Source: Rarobacter faecitabidus
GTDB taxonomy: Bacteria; Actinomycetota; Actinomycetes; Actinomycetales; Cellulomonadaceae
Assembly: GCF_006716265.1 (NCBI RefSeq)
Contig: NZ_VFOS01000005.1
Location: forward strand, 1-64,000
Direction: 5' to 3'
Length of the DNA stretch: 64,000 nt
The position numbers and the translations under genes were made by a program. Positions 17,981 to 27,081 of this stretch are shown here, in pieces (position 1 is the first letter of the stretch; each line of letters starts with the position of its first letter). The notes under the pieces are model-generated. The model was not told where the DNA came from. It did not search any database and saw only the letters and a program-made list of their open reading frames with translations.

Positions 17981-18013
17981 TAGGCTCGACGTACAGATAT
18001 GACAACGTTGTCT
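17981..18013 (+). promoter_or_regulatory. Promoter with LacI-type operator, tandem GH operon
   Basis: A TAGGCT -10 box (17981-17986), with a weak TGGACG 18 bp upstream, is followed by the palindrome TGACAACGTTGTCT at 18000-18013 (13 of 14 to the shared consensus). The gene start is 146 bp downstream; the leader in between holds nothing recognised. Confidence 0.7.
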
Positions 18014-18158
18014 GATTAGGTTCGGCGCTTGGACGCACATCGCACGCCACGGTCACTGATGACATGCCGGCGGGCTCTTCCCTGCAATTCGGGGAGCAGA
18101 GGACGGCATCCAGCGGTCGTCTCTCATCAGTTCTGATCGAAACGCGAGACAAGGACCA

Positions 18159-21100
18159 ATGAAGGTGTTGAGCAAACGTGTTGTGGCGCTAGCGATCTCG
18201 CTGGTCCTACCGCTGGGCGCAGGCCTCGCGCTCGCGGCACCCGCATCCGGCTGGACCGGCATCCCCGGCGGCGACCTGTCGGCGGGCCGAACGGGAATCG
18301 GCCAGCTCGCGCAGGTCATCGATGCGACATACGGCTCGCTGTCCGACCGGGTCCGCCCCAGTGGTTACGCACCGACCTCCGTCAACGGCGGCTACGGCGG
18401 AATGTTCGTCCGCGATTCCGCCATCCAGGCGATGGCCATGCAGTCCGCGGGTGAGGAGGACAAAAGCCGAGCCGTGCTGCAGTACATCGCCTCATACGGC
18501 GGCGTGCGCGGTCTCGAACGTGCTCCTCGCTACCTGCCCGATGAGAAGTACGAAACCCGTGCCACCATCCCGTACGCGCAGGGCAACCCCCAAACGCCCA
18601 TCTTGCAATACACGACGACATCGGACGCCCTGTTCAAGGTCAATGCCCCAGGCAATGCCGCTGCGCAGTCGTTCGTCGCCAGCGACGACACGATCACCAG
18701 AGCCGAGTTCGCGTTGCTGAACAAGGGTGCCACGACAGCGACGGTCACCGTGGACCTGCGCAGCGATTACGCGAAGGAGAACTCGTCCATCGCTCGGATC
18801 CAGGCGAGCGTACCCACCTCAGGTACCACCCCCACGTGGGTGTCCTTCGACTTCGGCGACCAGCCCGAACTCGTCATCGGCCGCACCTACTATCTGGTGA
18901 TCCAGGCGACGACGGCCGCCGGGGACGTTCAGTACTGGGGGACCGTCGGCGGAGCGGGTAACGACACGCGCGCCTACAACTACGACGGGTATTGGCGTAC
19001 CGGCCCCGACCGGGGCGCCTTCAGGCTCTACGCGCCCGTGGGCGGACAGGTCGGACCGGAGCAGTCGCAAGGCGATGCGGACGGATCGGCCTTCCGCGTG
19101 AGCGCAGGAAACAAGGTCGCGCAGCCCTTCAAACTGCAGGACTCGACGCTCGCCTCCGTGGCCGTGCGCGCCTGGGCGGATGCCGGGGAGACCGGCACGG
19201 CCAGGGTGACAGTGCGCGCATCGCGCGATGGGTCGGAGATCGCCCACGGCGTCATCGACGGTGCCACGCTTCCCATCCAGAGCGCCGCGCAGTGGATCTC
19301 GGTTCCGCTGACGGTCGACCAGCCGTCCGCAGTGACCACCGGTCAGAACTACGTACTGCAGATCGAATCGACGAACTCGACCGAGCGCATCGCCGTCGAC
19401 GGCTCGCACACGGTTGCCAGCCCGCCCGGAGCGATGTGGAACTACGAGAACTCATCGTGGTCCCAAAGCGACCGGACGCTCGCCTTCGCGGTGAACTCGT
19501 CCGGCGCCCCCGGCGCGGCGGCCGACCCGACGCAGGTCGTCGCACGCGTTGGCGGTGACACGCAGATCACGCAGCAGCTCACCGTCGGTTCCCCGCTGAC
19601 CGGGTTCGAACTGTTCCTGGGTGCGGGCTCGGGGACGAGTGGCGAGGTGGTCGCCACGATCTCCGACGATGCGGGCTGGACTCGAACGGCCACCATCGCG
19701 ACCTCCGCCCTGCCCGCCACCGGAAGCTGGCAGCGCATCGAGTTCCCGACCGTGGGCGTGACCGGCGACAACCACTACCGGCTCACTCTCGCAGCACCGC
19801 AGTCCGCGACGGACTCGATCGCCGTCTATGGTGTCCCGGACGCCACCGGCGGCGTGGCGGACTCGTTGAATCAGGCCGCGGGCACCGCCGAGGCGACAGC
19901 GCTCGACGCGGCCATCGCCCTGCGCGCCCTCTCCCTGTCCTACTCGGGGGAGAGCATGGAGAACCAGACCGACGGCCACTACATGTACCTGCTCGCTTGG
20001 GCACGCTACATCAACGCCTTCCCGGGTGACACCTCGTTCATCGACGAGACCTACCCCATCGTGTCGGCCTGGGCGGACTACTACCTCACCGACGAATACT
20101 GGAACGATTCGACAAACCCCAAGACCGGCAAGCAGATGAACCTGCTGTTCAACCCGCTGCTCGAACACTCGCGCAGCCAGCAGCACTTCCCGGCCTACGA
20201 CCTGATCACCAACGTGTTCGCATCGCAGGCGCTGCATGAGCTGGCGGAGGTGGCCCGGCTCGTGCCCGGGCAGGAAGTCGCTGCCCAGGACTGGCAGGAG
20301 TGGTCCGAGAAGATCACCCAAGGCATCAACGACAACCTGGTGGTCGAACGGACCGTCAACGGCCAGGTGAAGAAGATCTACCGCGAGTTGTACGCGGTGG
20401 CCGGCGGCGCTAGCCCCGCGAAGTCCGGTGCCCTGTCGGCCTACGACGGGTTCACCTGGGTCAACCTCGCGCCCATCGCCGCGGACTGGTCCGACATCGA
20501 CCTGAACATCATGGCGAACACCTACGAGGCCTACCTCGAGACCGGCTCCTACGACTGGCCCAAGCCGGGCGGCGGATACTGGAAGATGCTCAACGCCTGC
20601 TCGAGCGCCGGGCCGGATGCCGGCGGCACCTGCAACGATGTTGCGGAGGTCATCGGTAAGGGACTCGGCTGGGAGTTCGCGCTGGTCAAGCGTGTCGGCG
20701 GGCAGGTTCTCGCTGATCGGCTGCCGGTGCTCACCGACTTCGTGATCGCCAAGACGCCCGGCCTGCTGCTGCAGGAGTCGTTCTACCCGGACGGCCGTCC
20801 CAAGGACGCTGGGAACCAGGAGCAGACGTCCTGGTGGATCTGGGGAGCGCTGCAGGCGTATCCGCGTGCGGCCATCGCGGGCAGTACGCCCACCATCTCC
20901 GGCGTGACGGCGGTAGCGCAGGCGCTCACCGCAGACGCTGGAGCCTGGTCACCGCAGAACGCGCAATTGTCGTACCAGTGGTTCGCAGAGGGTGCCGCGA
21001 TCTACGGCGCGACGAGCCCGACCTTCACGATCCCCGCCTCCCTGGTGGGCAAGCGACTCTCCGTGCGGGTCGTTGGGGCGCTCGCCGGATACGACCACGC

Positions 21101-21965
21101 CACCAAGGAATCCGCCGCCACTGAACCGGTCAGCAGTCAGGCCGTCGCGTCCTCGGTGCCCACGATTGCGGGCGATGCGAAGGTCGGTGCCGCGCTCTCC
21201 GTGAACCCCGGGACATGGGGTGAGGGGGCGACCCTGTCGTATCAGTGGTTCGCGGACGGGGCGGCCATCGCTGGGCAGGACGGGGTGACCCTTGCGCTGG
21301 GTCAAGACCTTCTTGGACGAGTGATCACGGTGACCGTGACCGGAACCAAGAGCGGTTACGCCACGGTCATCCGGGAATCGTCCCCCACGCAGGCAGTTCG
21401 GGCTGCAGATCCTGGAAGGCCCACTCCGATCATCACCGCGGGTACGGCGAAGGTCCAAGGATCCGCGCGCGTCGGTGATCGGGTGAGCGTCGATGCCGGG
21501 CTGTGGCGTCCTGCCGGTGTCAGCCTGTCGTATCAGTGGCTCGCGAACGGTTCTGTGGTCGCGGGTGCGACGAGTTCGTCGTTGACTGTTCCGACTGGTG
21601 TCGTGGGCAAGCGACTCTCCGTGCGGGTGACGGGTACGCTCGCCGGTGCGACCACGGTATCCGTCACCTCCGCCGCCACGTCACCGGTTGCGAAAGGCAA
21701 ACTCGTCGGCAAGAAGCCCAAGGTGACGGGCAAGGCCAAGGTCGGCAAGAAGCTCAAGGCCACGGTCAAGGCGTGGGGTCCCGGCAAGGTGACGCTGTCC
21801 TACCGCTGGTATGCGAACGGAAAGCGGATCAAGGGCGCGACGAAGAAGACCCTCGTGGTCAAGAAGAAGTGGCGGGGCAAGAAGGTGACGGTGCGGGTGA
21901 CGGGCAAGAAGCCCGGTTACACGACCGCGACCGCGAAGTCGACGGCCAAGAAGATCCGCAAGTAG
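18159..21965 (+). CDS. Secreted multi-domain (alpha/alpha)6-type glycoside hydrolase, family unassigned
   Basis: The 1268-residue protein has a signal peptide (about 1-30). A first catalytic segment at about 40-140 contains GGMFVRDSAIQAMAM. Three beta-sandwich modules follow at about 150-585 (each with an FDFG or W...L pattern). A second catalytic segment at about 590-905 has ENQTDGHYMYLLAWARYI, YDLITNVFASQALHELAE, IGKGLGWEFALVKR and NQEQTSWWIWGALQAYPR. Three Ig-like YQW repeats (about 908-1178) and a lysine-rich repeat (about 1181-1268) complete it. The helical motifs resemble GH15/GH63/GH125-type toroids, but no family is certain. Context with GH92 enzymes suggests mannose-containing glycans. 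It is the first gene of an operon with its paralogue. Confidence 0.75.
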   Translation: MKVLSKRVVALAISLVLPLGAGLALAAPASGWTGIPGGDLSAGRTGIGQLAQVIDATYGSLSDRVRPSGYAPTSVNGGYGGMFVRDSAIQAMAMQSAGEEDKSRAVLQYIASYGGVRGLERAPRYLPDEKYETRATIPYAQGNPQTPILQYTTTSDALFKVNAPGNAAAQSFVASDDTITRAEFALLNKGATTATVTVDLRSDYAKENSSIARIQASVPTSGTTPTWVSFDFGDQPELVIGRTYYLVIQATTAAGDVQYWGTVGGAGNDTRAYNYDGYWRTGPDRGAFRLYAPVGGQVGPEQSQGDADGSAFRVSAGNKVAQPFKLQDSTLASVAVRAWADAGETGTARVTVRASRDGSEIAHGVIDGATLPIQSAAQWISVPLTVDQPSAVTTGQNYVLQIESTNSTERIAVDGSHTVASPPGAMWNYENSSWSQSDRTLAFAVNSSGAPGAAADPTQVVARVGGDTQITQQLTVGSPLTGFELFLGAGSGTSGEVVATISDDAGWTRTATIATSALPATGSWQRIEFPTVGVTGDNHYRLTLAAPQSATDSIAVYGVPDATGGVADSLNQAAGTAEATALDAAIALRALSLSYSGESMENQTDGHYMYLLAWARYINAFPGDTSFIDETYPIVSAWADYYLTDEYWNDSTNPKTGKQMNLLFNPLLEHSRSQQHFPAYDLITNVFASQALHELAEVARLVPGQEVAAQDWQEWSEKITQGINDNLVVERTVNGQVKKIYRELYAVAGGASPAKSGALSAYDGFTWVNLAPIAADWSDIDLNIMANTYEAYLETGSYDWPKPGGGYWKMLNACSSAGPDAGGTCNDVAEVIGKGLGWEFALVKRVGGQVLADRLPVLTDFVIAKTPGLLLQESFYPDGRPKDAGNQEQTSWWIWGALQAYPRAAIAGSTPTISGVTAVAQALTADAGAWSPQNAQLSYQWFAEGAAIYGATSPTFTIPASLVGKRLSVRVVGALAGYDHATKESAATEPVSSQAVASSVPTIAGDAKVGAALSVNPGTWGEGATLSYQWFADGAAIAGQDGVTLALGQDLLGRVITVTVTGTKSGYATVIRESSPTQAVRAADPGRPTPIITAGTAKVQGSARVGDRVSVDAGLWRPAGVSLSYQWLANGSVVAGATSSSLTVPTGVVGKRLSVRVTGTLAGATTVSVTSAATSPVAKGKLVGKKPKVTGKAKVGKKLKATVKAWGPGKVTLSYRWYANGKRIKGATKKTLVVKKKWRGKKVTVRVTGKKPGYTTATAKSTAKKIRK

Positions 21966-22012
21966 TGCCCCGCTGTGGCCACTGGCGACCACTGAATCGA
22001 CGAGGAGAACCC

Positions 22013-25000
22013 ATGTCTGCGATGTTTTCTCGAACTGCCACCGCGCGGAGATTGCTCGCCGGGTTCGGAACAGGTGCCTTGCTGTTGGGGACGATCGTTC
22101 CCGCAGCCGCCTCACCGAGCGGTGAGCATCTTGCCGATGACCGCGGGCTGGGCGCGCGCCTGTCCGATATCGTCGCCGGTACCTATGAGAGCGTGGCCGG
22201 AAGGTTGCAGCCATCGGGCTACGCGGCGACCTCGCTCACGGGCGAGTACGAGGGTATGTATGCGCGTGATGCGTCCATCCAATCCCTGGCGATGCTGAAA
22301 GCCGGACAAACGGACGCCTCGCGATCGATCCTGAAGTACCTGATCGACTATGGCACTGCGAAGAACCTGGAACGCGCTCCGCGGCATCTTCCGGCAGAGG
22401 AATACGTGGCCGCCGCTGCTGTTCCGGCGCTTTCGGGCAACCCCGATCTGCCCGTCAGTTCCTTCATGGGGCTCACGGATTCGGCCTTGCTGAAGATCAA
22501 CGGTCCCAGCAACGGTGCGGCGCTGAGTTTCACAGCTCCAACCTCGGCCGTGACCAAGGTAAAACTCGGATTGCTGGCCAAGGGAACATCCGGTACCACG
22601 ACCGTAACGATACGAGCGGCGCGCGACTGGGGAGCGACCGCGCTGGCATCGGCAACGGTCAGCAATGCGACCTTCTATTCCTCCGCCGACGTGCCTTCAT
22701 GGGTCACCTTCGACTTTGGCGCCGGAGCATCGCTCACCTCCGGGCAGACGTACTACATCACCATGCAATCGACAGCGGAACCGAGTGGTTCCATCGTGCA
22801 GTGGTGGGGCAACCAGGGCGGTGGCAGCGGCAGTACCCGAACGTACAACTTCGACAGCGGCAACTGGGCGTCGAACCCGATTCCCGGTCGAGGCGCCTAC
22901 CAGCTCTTCACCGCGCAGGGTGCGGTCGGCGGACAAGACCAGGCGGATGCCTCTCGAGGGCTGTTCCAGGTTCAAGGACCGGCGCACCAGGCCGCCCAGT
23001 CCTTCACGCTCGCCGACCAGACGCTCACATCGGTCTGGATCCCGGTCAGCTCACAGAGTGATTCTGGGACGTTGCGGGTGTCGGTTCGTACCGACCGCAC
23101 CCAGGCAGGCACTCAGGTGGCGCAGGGAACCGCCGATCTGAGCGGCGTCGGCACTTCCAAGCAGTGGATCAAAGTTCCGCTGACCCTCGACAGCGGCGCG
23201 ACGGTATCGCCCGGAACCACCTATTCGCTGGTCGTCGGTGCGGACGTAGCCGATCCTGCCAAGCAGGTCGTCTGGCACGGGGCAGGCAGCACTATCGCGG
23301 CCGTCGGTGCAGGCTGGAACTACGATTCGGTTGCCTACGGCGGCTGGCATGCCGAGGACAAGAGCCTGGCCTTCGCCGTTAACAGTCCCACCGCCCCTGC
23401 CAGCGTCGGTCCTCGCTACACCACCAGTCCGGCGACGAAAGTGACCACGATCGGTGGTGACCAGAGGGTCACCCAGACTTTCACCGCGGATCAAACCCTC
23501 ACCGGGCTCGATGTGTTCCTCGGGACTACGGCGGTCGACGGGGATGTCCAGGTCACCATTGCTGACTCGACGAACCGCACCTCGCAGGCGGTGATCGAGG
23601 CGTCGGAGCTCACAGCTGAAGGCGGATGGCACAGGCTTCGCTTCAGCACCCTGGGCCTGCCCACGAACGCGGCGACCGGCGACGGGACCTACCGGGTCAC
23701 GTTGGCCGCACCGGATTCAGCGGCGGGTTCAGTGGACGTCTATGGTGTGCCTGGATCCACGGTCAGCCCGGGAATCTCGGCCAGCCGGATCGAGGGCTCG
23801 TCCTCTACGGCCCTCTCCGGCACTCTCGCGCTCCAGCCGCTGTCTCTGGTGTACTCCGGTGAGCAGATGACAGATCAGCCGGACGGAAACTACATGCTGA
23901 TCTCCGCCTGGAGCACCTACGTGGAGGCCAACCCGGGCGATCAACAGTTCATCGCCGACACCTACCCGACGATCAAGCGCTGGGCCGACAACTACTGGGA
24001 CACGTCCAAGTACGTCAACACCAGCCTCAAACTGATCTACGACCCCGAGTTCGAGCACTCCCTGCGCAGTTGGCACATCCCCACGTACGACCTGATCACC
24101 AATGTCTTCGCGTCTCAGGCCCTGCACCAGCTTTCCGCCATAGCTGAGGATATTCCGGGCGAGGCGAGCGCGGCTCACAACTGGGGTGAGCGTTCCACCT
24201 GGCTGACGGAGGGTATCAACGAGAACCTGACCGCCATCGTCGACGGCAAGAAGATCTACGCCGAGTTGTACTGGCTCGGCCCGCAGGACAGCAACCCGTC
24301 CACTCGTCCTGGCCTGAACGATGCCCGAGATTTCAAGGTGGGCTACTCGTGGGTGAACCTCGCTCCGGTCGCGGCGAACTGGTACGCGACCGACTGGGAG
24401 ATCATGGAGAACACCTACGACGCCTACCTGGAATACGGGTCGGTCGAATGGGAGAACACCGTCGACAGCCAAAAAGACCTCATGCTCAAGATGGACTCGA
24501 TCGAGGACACCTGGCAGCCGCGCAATGAGATCGAACCGCAGATCTGGCGCCGTCACGCCGTGATCGGCAAGGGTCTGGGCTGGGAGTACACGCTCGCCGC
24601 CAAACTGGGCCGGGCCGACCGCCTCGCCACCATGAACCACTTCTTGGAGACGCAGACCCCGGGCGATGTGCTCGGCGAGTTCTATTACAAGCAAGGACCG
24701 TCCGATGTCGGAAACCAGGAGCAGAGCTCCTGGTGGCTCATCGGTATCCTCAACGCCTTCCCCAGATCAGTGACGGGGCAGACGCCCGTGATCTCGGGCG
24801 AGGCGAGAGCCGGGCAGGTGCTTTCCGTTCAGCCCGGAACGTGGACGGATGGCACAGAGTTGACGTACGAGTGGTTCGCAGACGGTGCAACTGTGGCGGG
24901 AGCCACTGCGGCCACCTTCACGCCGACCGCCAACGAAGTGGGCAAGCGGATCACGGTAGCGGTCACCGGCACGAAGCCGGGCTACGAACCAGCGACCCTC

Positions 25001-25600
25001 ATCTCGGATCCAACGGCCACGGTGCTGGCGGCCAAGGTCGATCCAGAGCCTCCCGCGACCCCAGTGATCACAGCGGGTAAGCTGACCATCACCGGATCGG
25101 CAACGGTAGGGAAGCTGCTCGTGGTGAACCCCGGCACGTGGAGCCCATCCGCCACAAGGCTGACCTATCAATGGCTTGCCAACGGGGCCGCGGTCGAGGG
25201 GGCTACCTCCACCACGCTGAGCGTCCCCGCATCTGTCGTAGGCAAGCGGATCTCGGTGCGCGTCACCGGTACCTATCCCCGAGCGACGCAGGTGACCGCC
25301 ACCTCAGCGAGCACGGCAGCCACGAGCAAGGGGAAACTCGTCCACAAGAAGGTGAAAATCACGGGCAAGACCAAGGCGGGCAAGAAACTGCGCGCGAAGC
25401 TCGCTGCCTGGGGACCAGCTCCGGTCAAACTCACGTACCGCTGGTATGCGGGGGCCAAGAGGATCAAGGGCGCAACCAAGAAGACGCTCAAGGTCAAGAA
25501 GGCCCACCGCGGTAAGAAGATCACCGTGAAGGTCACCGGAAGCAAGGCCGGATACGTCACCAAGACCGTGACGTCGAAGGCGAAGAGGATTCGCCGCTGA
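22013..25600 (+). CDS. Secreted (alpha/alpha)6-type glycoside hydrolase, paralogue of the preceding gene
   Basis: The 1195-residue protein starts at ATG 22013 after GAGGAGAA, 47 bp after its paralogue with no promoter motif between, so they form one operon. A longer in-frame reading upstream overlaps the first gene and is not used. Layout: signal peptide (about 1-35), first helical segment with GMYARDASIQSLAMLKAG (45-135), three inserted beta-sandwich modules (140-590), second helical segment with YDLITNVFASQALHQL, GKGLGWEYTLAAK and NQEQSSWWLIGILNAFPR (600-925), two Ig-like repeats and a lysine-rich C-terminal repeat (1108-1195). Sequence divergence from the first copy is substantial, suggesting different specificity. 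Function beyond polysaccharide or glycan hydrolysis is not assigned. Confidence 0.75.
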   Translation: MSAMFSRTATARRLLAGFGTGALLLGTIVPAAASPSGEHLADDRGLGARLSDIVAGTYESVAGRLQPSGYAATSLTGEYEGMYARDASIQSLAMLKAGQTDASRSILKYLIDYGTAKNLERAPRHLPAEEYVAAAAVPALSGNPDLPVSSFMGLTDSALLKINGPSNGAALSFTAPTSAVTKVKLGLLAKGTSGTTTVTIRAARDWGATALASATVSNATFYSSADVPSWVTFDFGAGASLTSGQTYYITMQSTAEPSGSIVQWWGNQGGGSGSTRTYNFDSGNWASNPIPGRGAYQLFTAQGAVGGQDQADASRGLFQVQGPAHQAAQSFTLADQTLTSVWIPVSSQSDSGTLRVSVRTDRTQAGTQVAQGTADLSGVGTSKQWIKVPLTLDSGATVSPGTTYSLVVGADVADPAKQVVWHGAGSTIAAVGAGWNYDSVAYGGWHAEDKSLAFAVNSPTAPASVGPRYTTSPATKVTTIGGDQRVTQTFTADQTLTGLDVFLGTTAVDGDVQVTIADSTNRTSQAVIEASELTAEGGWHRLRFSTLGLPTNAATGDGTYRVTLAAPDSAAGSVDVYGVPGSTVSPGISASRIEGSSSTALSGTLALQPLSLVYSGEQMTDQPDGNYMLISAWSTYVEANPGDQQFIADTYPTIKRWADNYWDTSKYVNTSLKLIYDPEFEHSLRSWHIPTYDLITNVFASQALHQLSAIAEDIPGEASAAHNWGERSTWLTEGINENLTAIVDGKKIYAELYWLGPQDSNPSTRPGLNDARDFKVGYSWVNLAPVAANWYATDWEIMENTYDAYLEYGSVEWENTVDSQKDLMLKMDSIEDTWQPRNEIEPQIWRRHAVIGKGLGWEYTLAAKLGRADRLATMNHFLETQTPGDVLGEFYYKQGPSDVGNQEQSSWWLIGILNAFPRSVTGQTPVISGEARAGQVLSVQPGTWTDGTELTYEWFADGATVAGATAATFTPTANEVGKRITVAVTGTKPGYEPATLISDPTATVLAAKVDPEPPATPVITAGKLTITGSATVGKLLVVNPGTWSPSATRLTYQWLANGAAVEGATSTTLSVPASVVGKRISVRVTGTYPRATQVTATSASTAATSKGKLVHKKVKITGKTKAGKKLRAKLAAWGPAPVKLTYRWYAGAKRIKGATKKTLKVKKAHRGKKITVKVTGSKAGYVTKTVTSKAKRIRR

Positions 25601-25616
25601 CCGTCCTGCCCGAGAG

Positions 25617-25645
25617 GGCGCCAGTGCGATTGGTTCGCTGGCGCC
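25617..25645 (+). terminator. Hairpin after the tandem glycosidase operon
   Basis: GGCGCCAG and CTGGCGCC form a perfect 8-bp stem with a 13-base loop, beginning 17 bp after the stop codon. No long U-tract follows, so termination strength is uncertain. Confidence 0.5.
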
Positions 25646-25677
25646 CGCCCCAGGTACGTTTGGCAGACTTGACTGTC

Positions 25678-27003
25678 ATGGACTCCAACTTATGGGTGAG
25701 CATCGGCCTTGTCATCATCTTCGTCTTGATCGGCGGCGTGTTCGCAGGCACGGAGACCGCGCTGGTCTCCCTGCGCGGCAGCCAGCTCACGCAGTTGGAG
25801 CGTAAGGGCAAGCGCGGGCAGCGGGCCGCCGGCATCGCGCAGGATCCGAACCGGTTCCTCGCGGCCGTCCAGATCGGCGTCACGGTGACCGGCTTCCTTT
25901 CGGCGGCATATGGTGCGTCCGCCATAGCCCCGTACTTGAGCCCTGTTCTGGAGAAGTGGGGGCTATCCGAAAGCACCGCGGCCACGACGTCCCTGATAGT
26001 GCTGACGCTGTTGATCGCCTACCTTTCGCTGGTCCTCGGAGAACTCGTGCCCAAGCGCTTCGCGCTGCAACGTCAGACCTCGATCGCGCTCGCCGTCGGA
26101 CCGCCGCTCGATCGGTTCGCGCGCCTCATGCGCCCGGTTATCTGGGTGCTGTCGGTCTCCACCAACGCGGTCGTCCGATTGCTGGGCGGCGATCCGAAGG
26201 CGGCTGCCGAGGGTGTGTCCGATGAGGAGCTGCGCGATCTGGTTTCGCAGCACCAGGGATTCGGCAAGGACGAGCGCGCAATCCTCGAAGACGTGCTCGA
26301 TTCCGGTACCCGCACGGTCACGGAGGTGATGCGCCCGCGCGGCGAGGTCGCGTTCATCAAGGGCACGTTCACACTCCCTCAGGCGATCGATGCCGTGCGC
26401 GACCTGCCCTACTCGCGCTACCCGGTCACGGGGGATACGTTCGATGAAATCCTGGGATTCCTGCACATCCGCGACCTGCTCGACGCGGCGCTGAACGCCG
26501 ACCATCAGCCGACGACGATTGCCGCCCTGGCCCGTCCCGTGCTCGAACTGCCTGGCACGAACTCGGTCCTGCCGACCCTATCCCTCATGCGGCGCGAGCG
26601 TCGGCACCTGGCGATAGTGGTGGACGAGTACGGCGGCACGGACGGCATAGTGACGCTTGAGGACCTGGTCGAGGAACTGGTGGGAGACATCTGGGACGAG
26701 TTCGACGCCCCAGTCCTGGCGAGCGAGACACCCGCGGGTGAGCACGTCCTGACCGGAATCGATGCGCGGCTCACCATCGAGGAGTTCGCGCAGCGGACGG
26801 GAATCGAGGTCCCCGAAGGGCCATACGAGACGATCGCCGGGTACGTGCTGCAGGAACTCGGCGCCCTCGCGCAGGTCGGGGATAGGGTTCGACTCGGAAA
26901 CGCGGACATCGTCGTCACGGAGGTGGAGCGGCGCCGGATCGCCCGCGTCGATGTGGTGCCCCGCGCTCAGCAGGAATCCGTCTCGCAACACGAATCGCCC
27001 TAG
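25678..27003 (+). CDS. CNNM/HlyC-CorC family membrane protein with CBS domains
   Basis: From ATG 25678 the protein has about 441 residues. The CNNM (DUF21) membrane domain, about 1-190, has three to four helices and the GTETALVSLRGSQ and GVTVTGFLSAAYGAS segments. A CBS pair (about 205-340) holds VMRPRGEVAFI and VVDEYGGTDGIVTLEDLVEELVGDI (seen as VVDEYGGTDG and VTLEDLVEELVGDI), and a CorC/HlyC C-terminal domain (350-430) ends it. Family members are linked to Mg2+ or Co2+ export. It lacks the LacI-type palindrome and appears unrelated to the surrounding glycosidases. Confidence 0.93.
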   Translation: MDSNLWVSIGLVIIFVLIGGVFAGTETALVSLRGSQLTQLERKGKRGQRAAGIAQDPNRFLAAVQIGVTVTGFLSAAYGASAIAPYLSPVLEKWGLSESTAATTSLIVLTLLIAYLSLVLGELVPKRFALQRQTSIALAVGPPLDRFARLMRPVIWVLSVSTNAVVRLLGGDPKAAAEGVSDEELRDLVSQHQGFGKDERAILEDVLDSGTRTVTEVMRPRGEVAFIKGTFTLPQAIDAVRDLPYSRYPVTGDTFDEILGFLHIRDLLDAALNADHQPTTIAALARPVLELPGTNSVLPTLSLMRRERRHLAIVVDEYGGTDGIVTLEDLVEELVGDIWDEFDAPVLASETPAGEHVLTGIDARLTIEEFAQRTGIEVPEGPYETIAGYVLQELGALAQVGDRVRLGNADIVVTEVERRRIARVDVVPRAQQESVSQHESP

Positions 27004-27014
27004 CGGGATACGCC

Positions 27015-27048
27015 CTCGGGAGGCACCCCATGCGGAGTACCTCCCGAG
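27015..27048. terminator. Hairpin between converging genes
   Basis: CTCGGGAGG and CCTCCCGAG pair as a 9-bp stem between the ends of the CNNM gene and the kelch gene. It may serve both, although no U-tract is present. Confidence 0.5.
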
Positions 27049-27081
27049 AGCCAGTGCCGACTGCGTGTCGGCTCAGCCTGG

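Noticed and set aside
21503-22012. N-terminal extension of the second tandem glycosidase into the end of the first
   Set aside because: The extension overlaps coding sequence of the first gene and lacks a signal peptide; ATG 22013 has a strong ribosome site followed by a signal peptide.
18159-25600. Assignment of the tandem glycosidases to GH125 (alpha-1,6-mannosidase)
   Set aside because: The MFVRDSAIQ segment recalls the GH125 WLRDS motif, but the remaining conserved GH125 segments are not seen, so only a helical-toroid enzyme is claimed.
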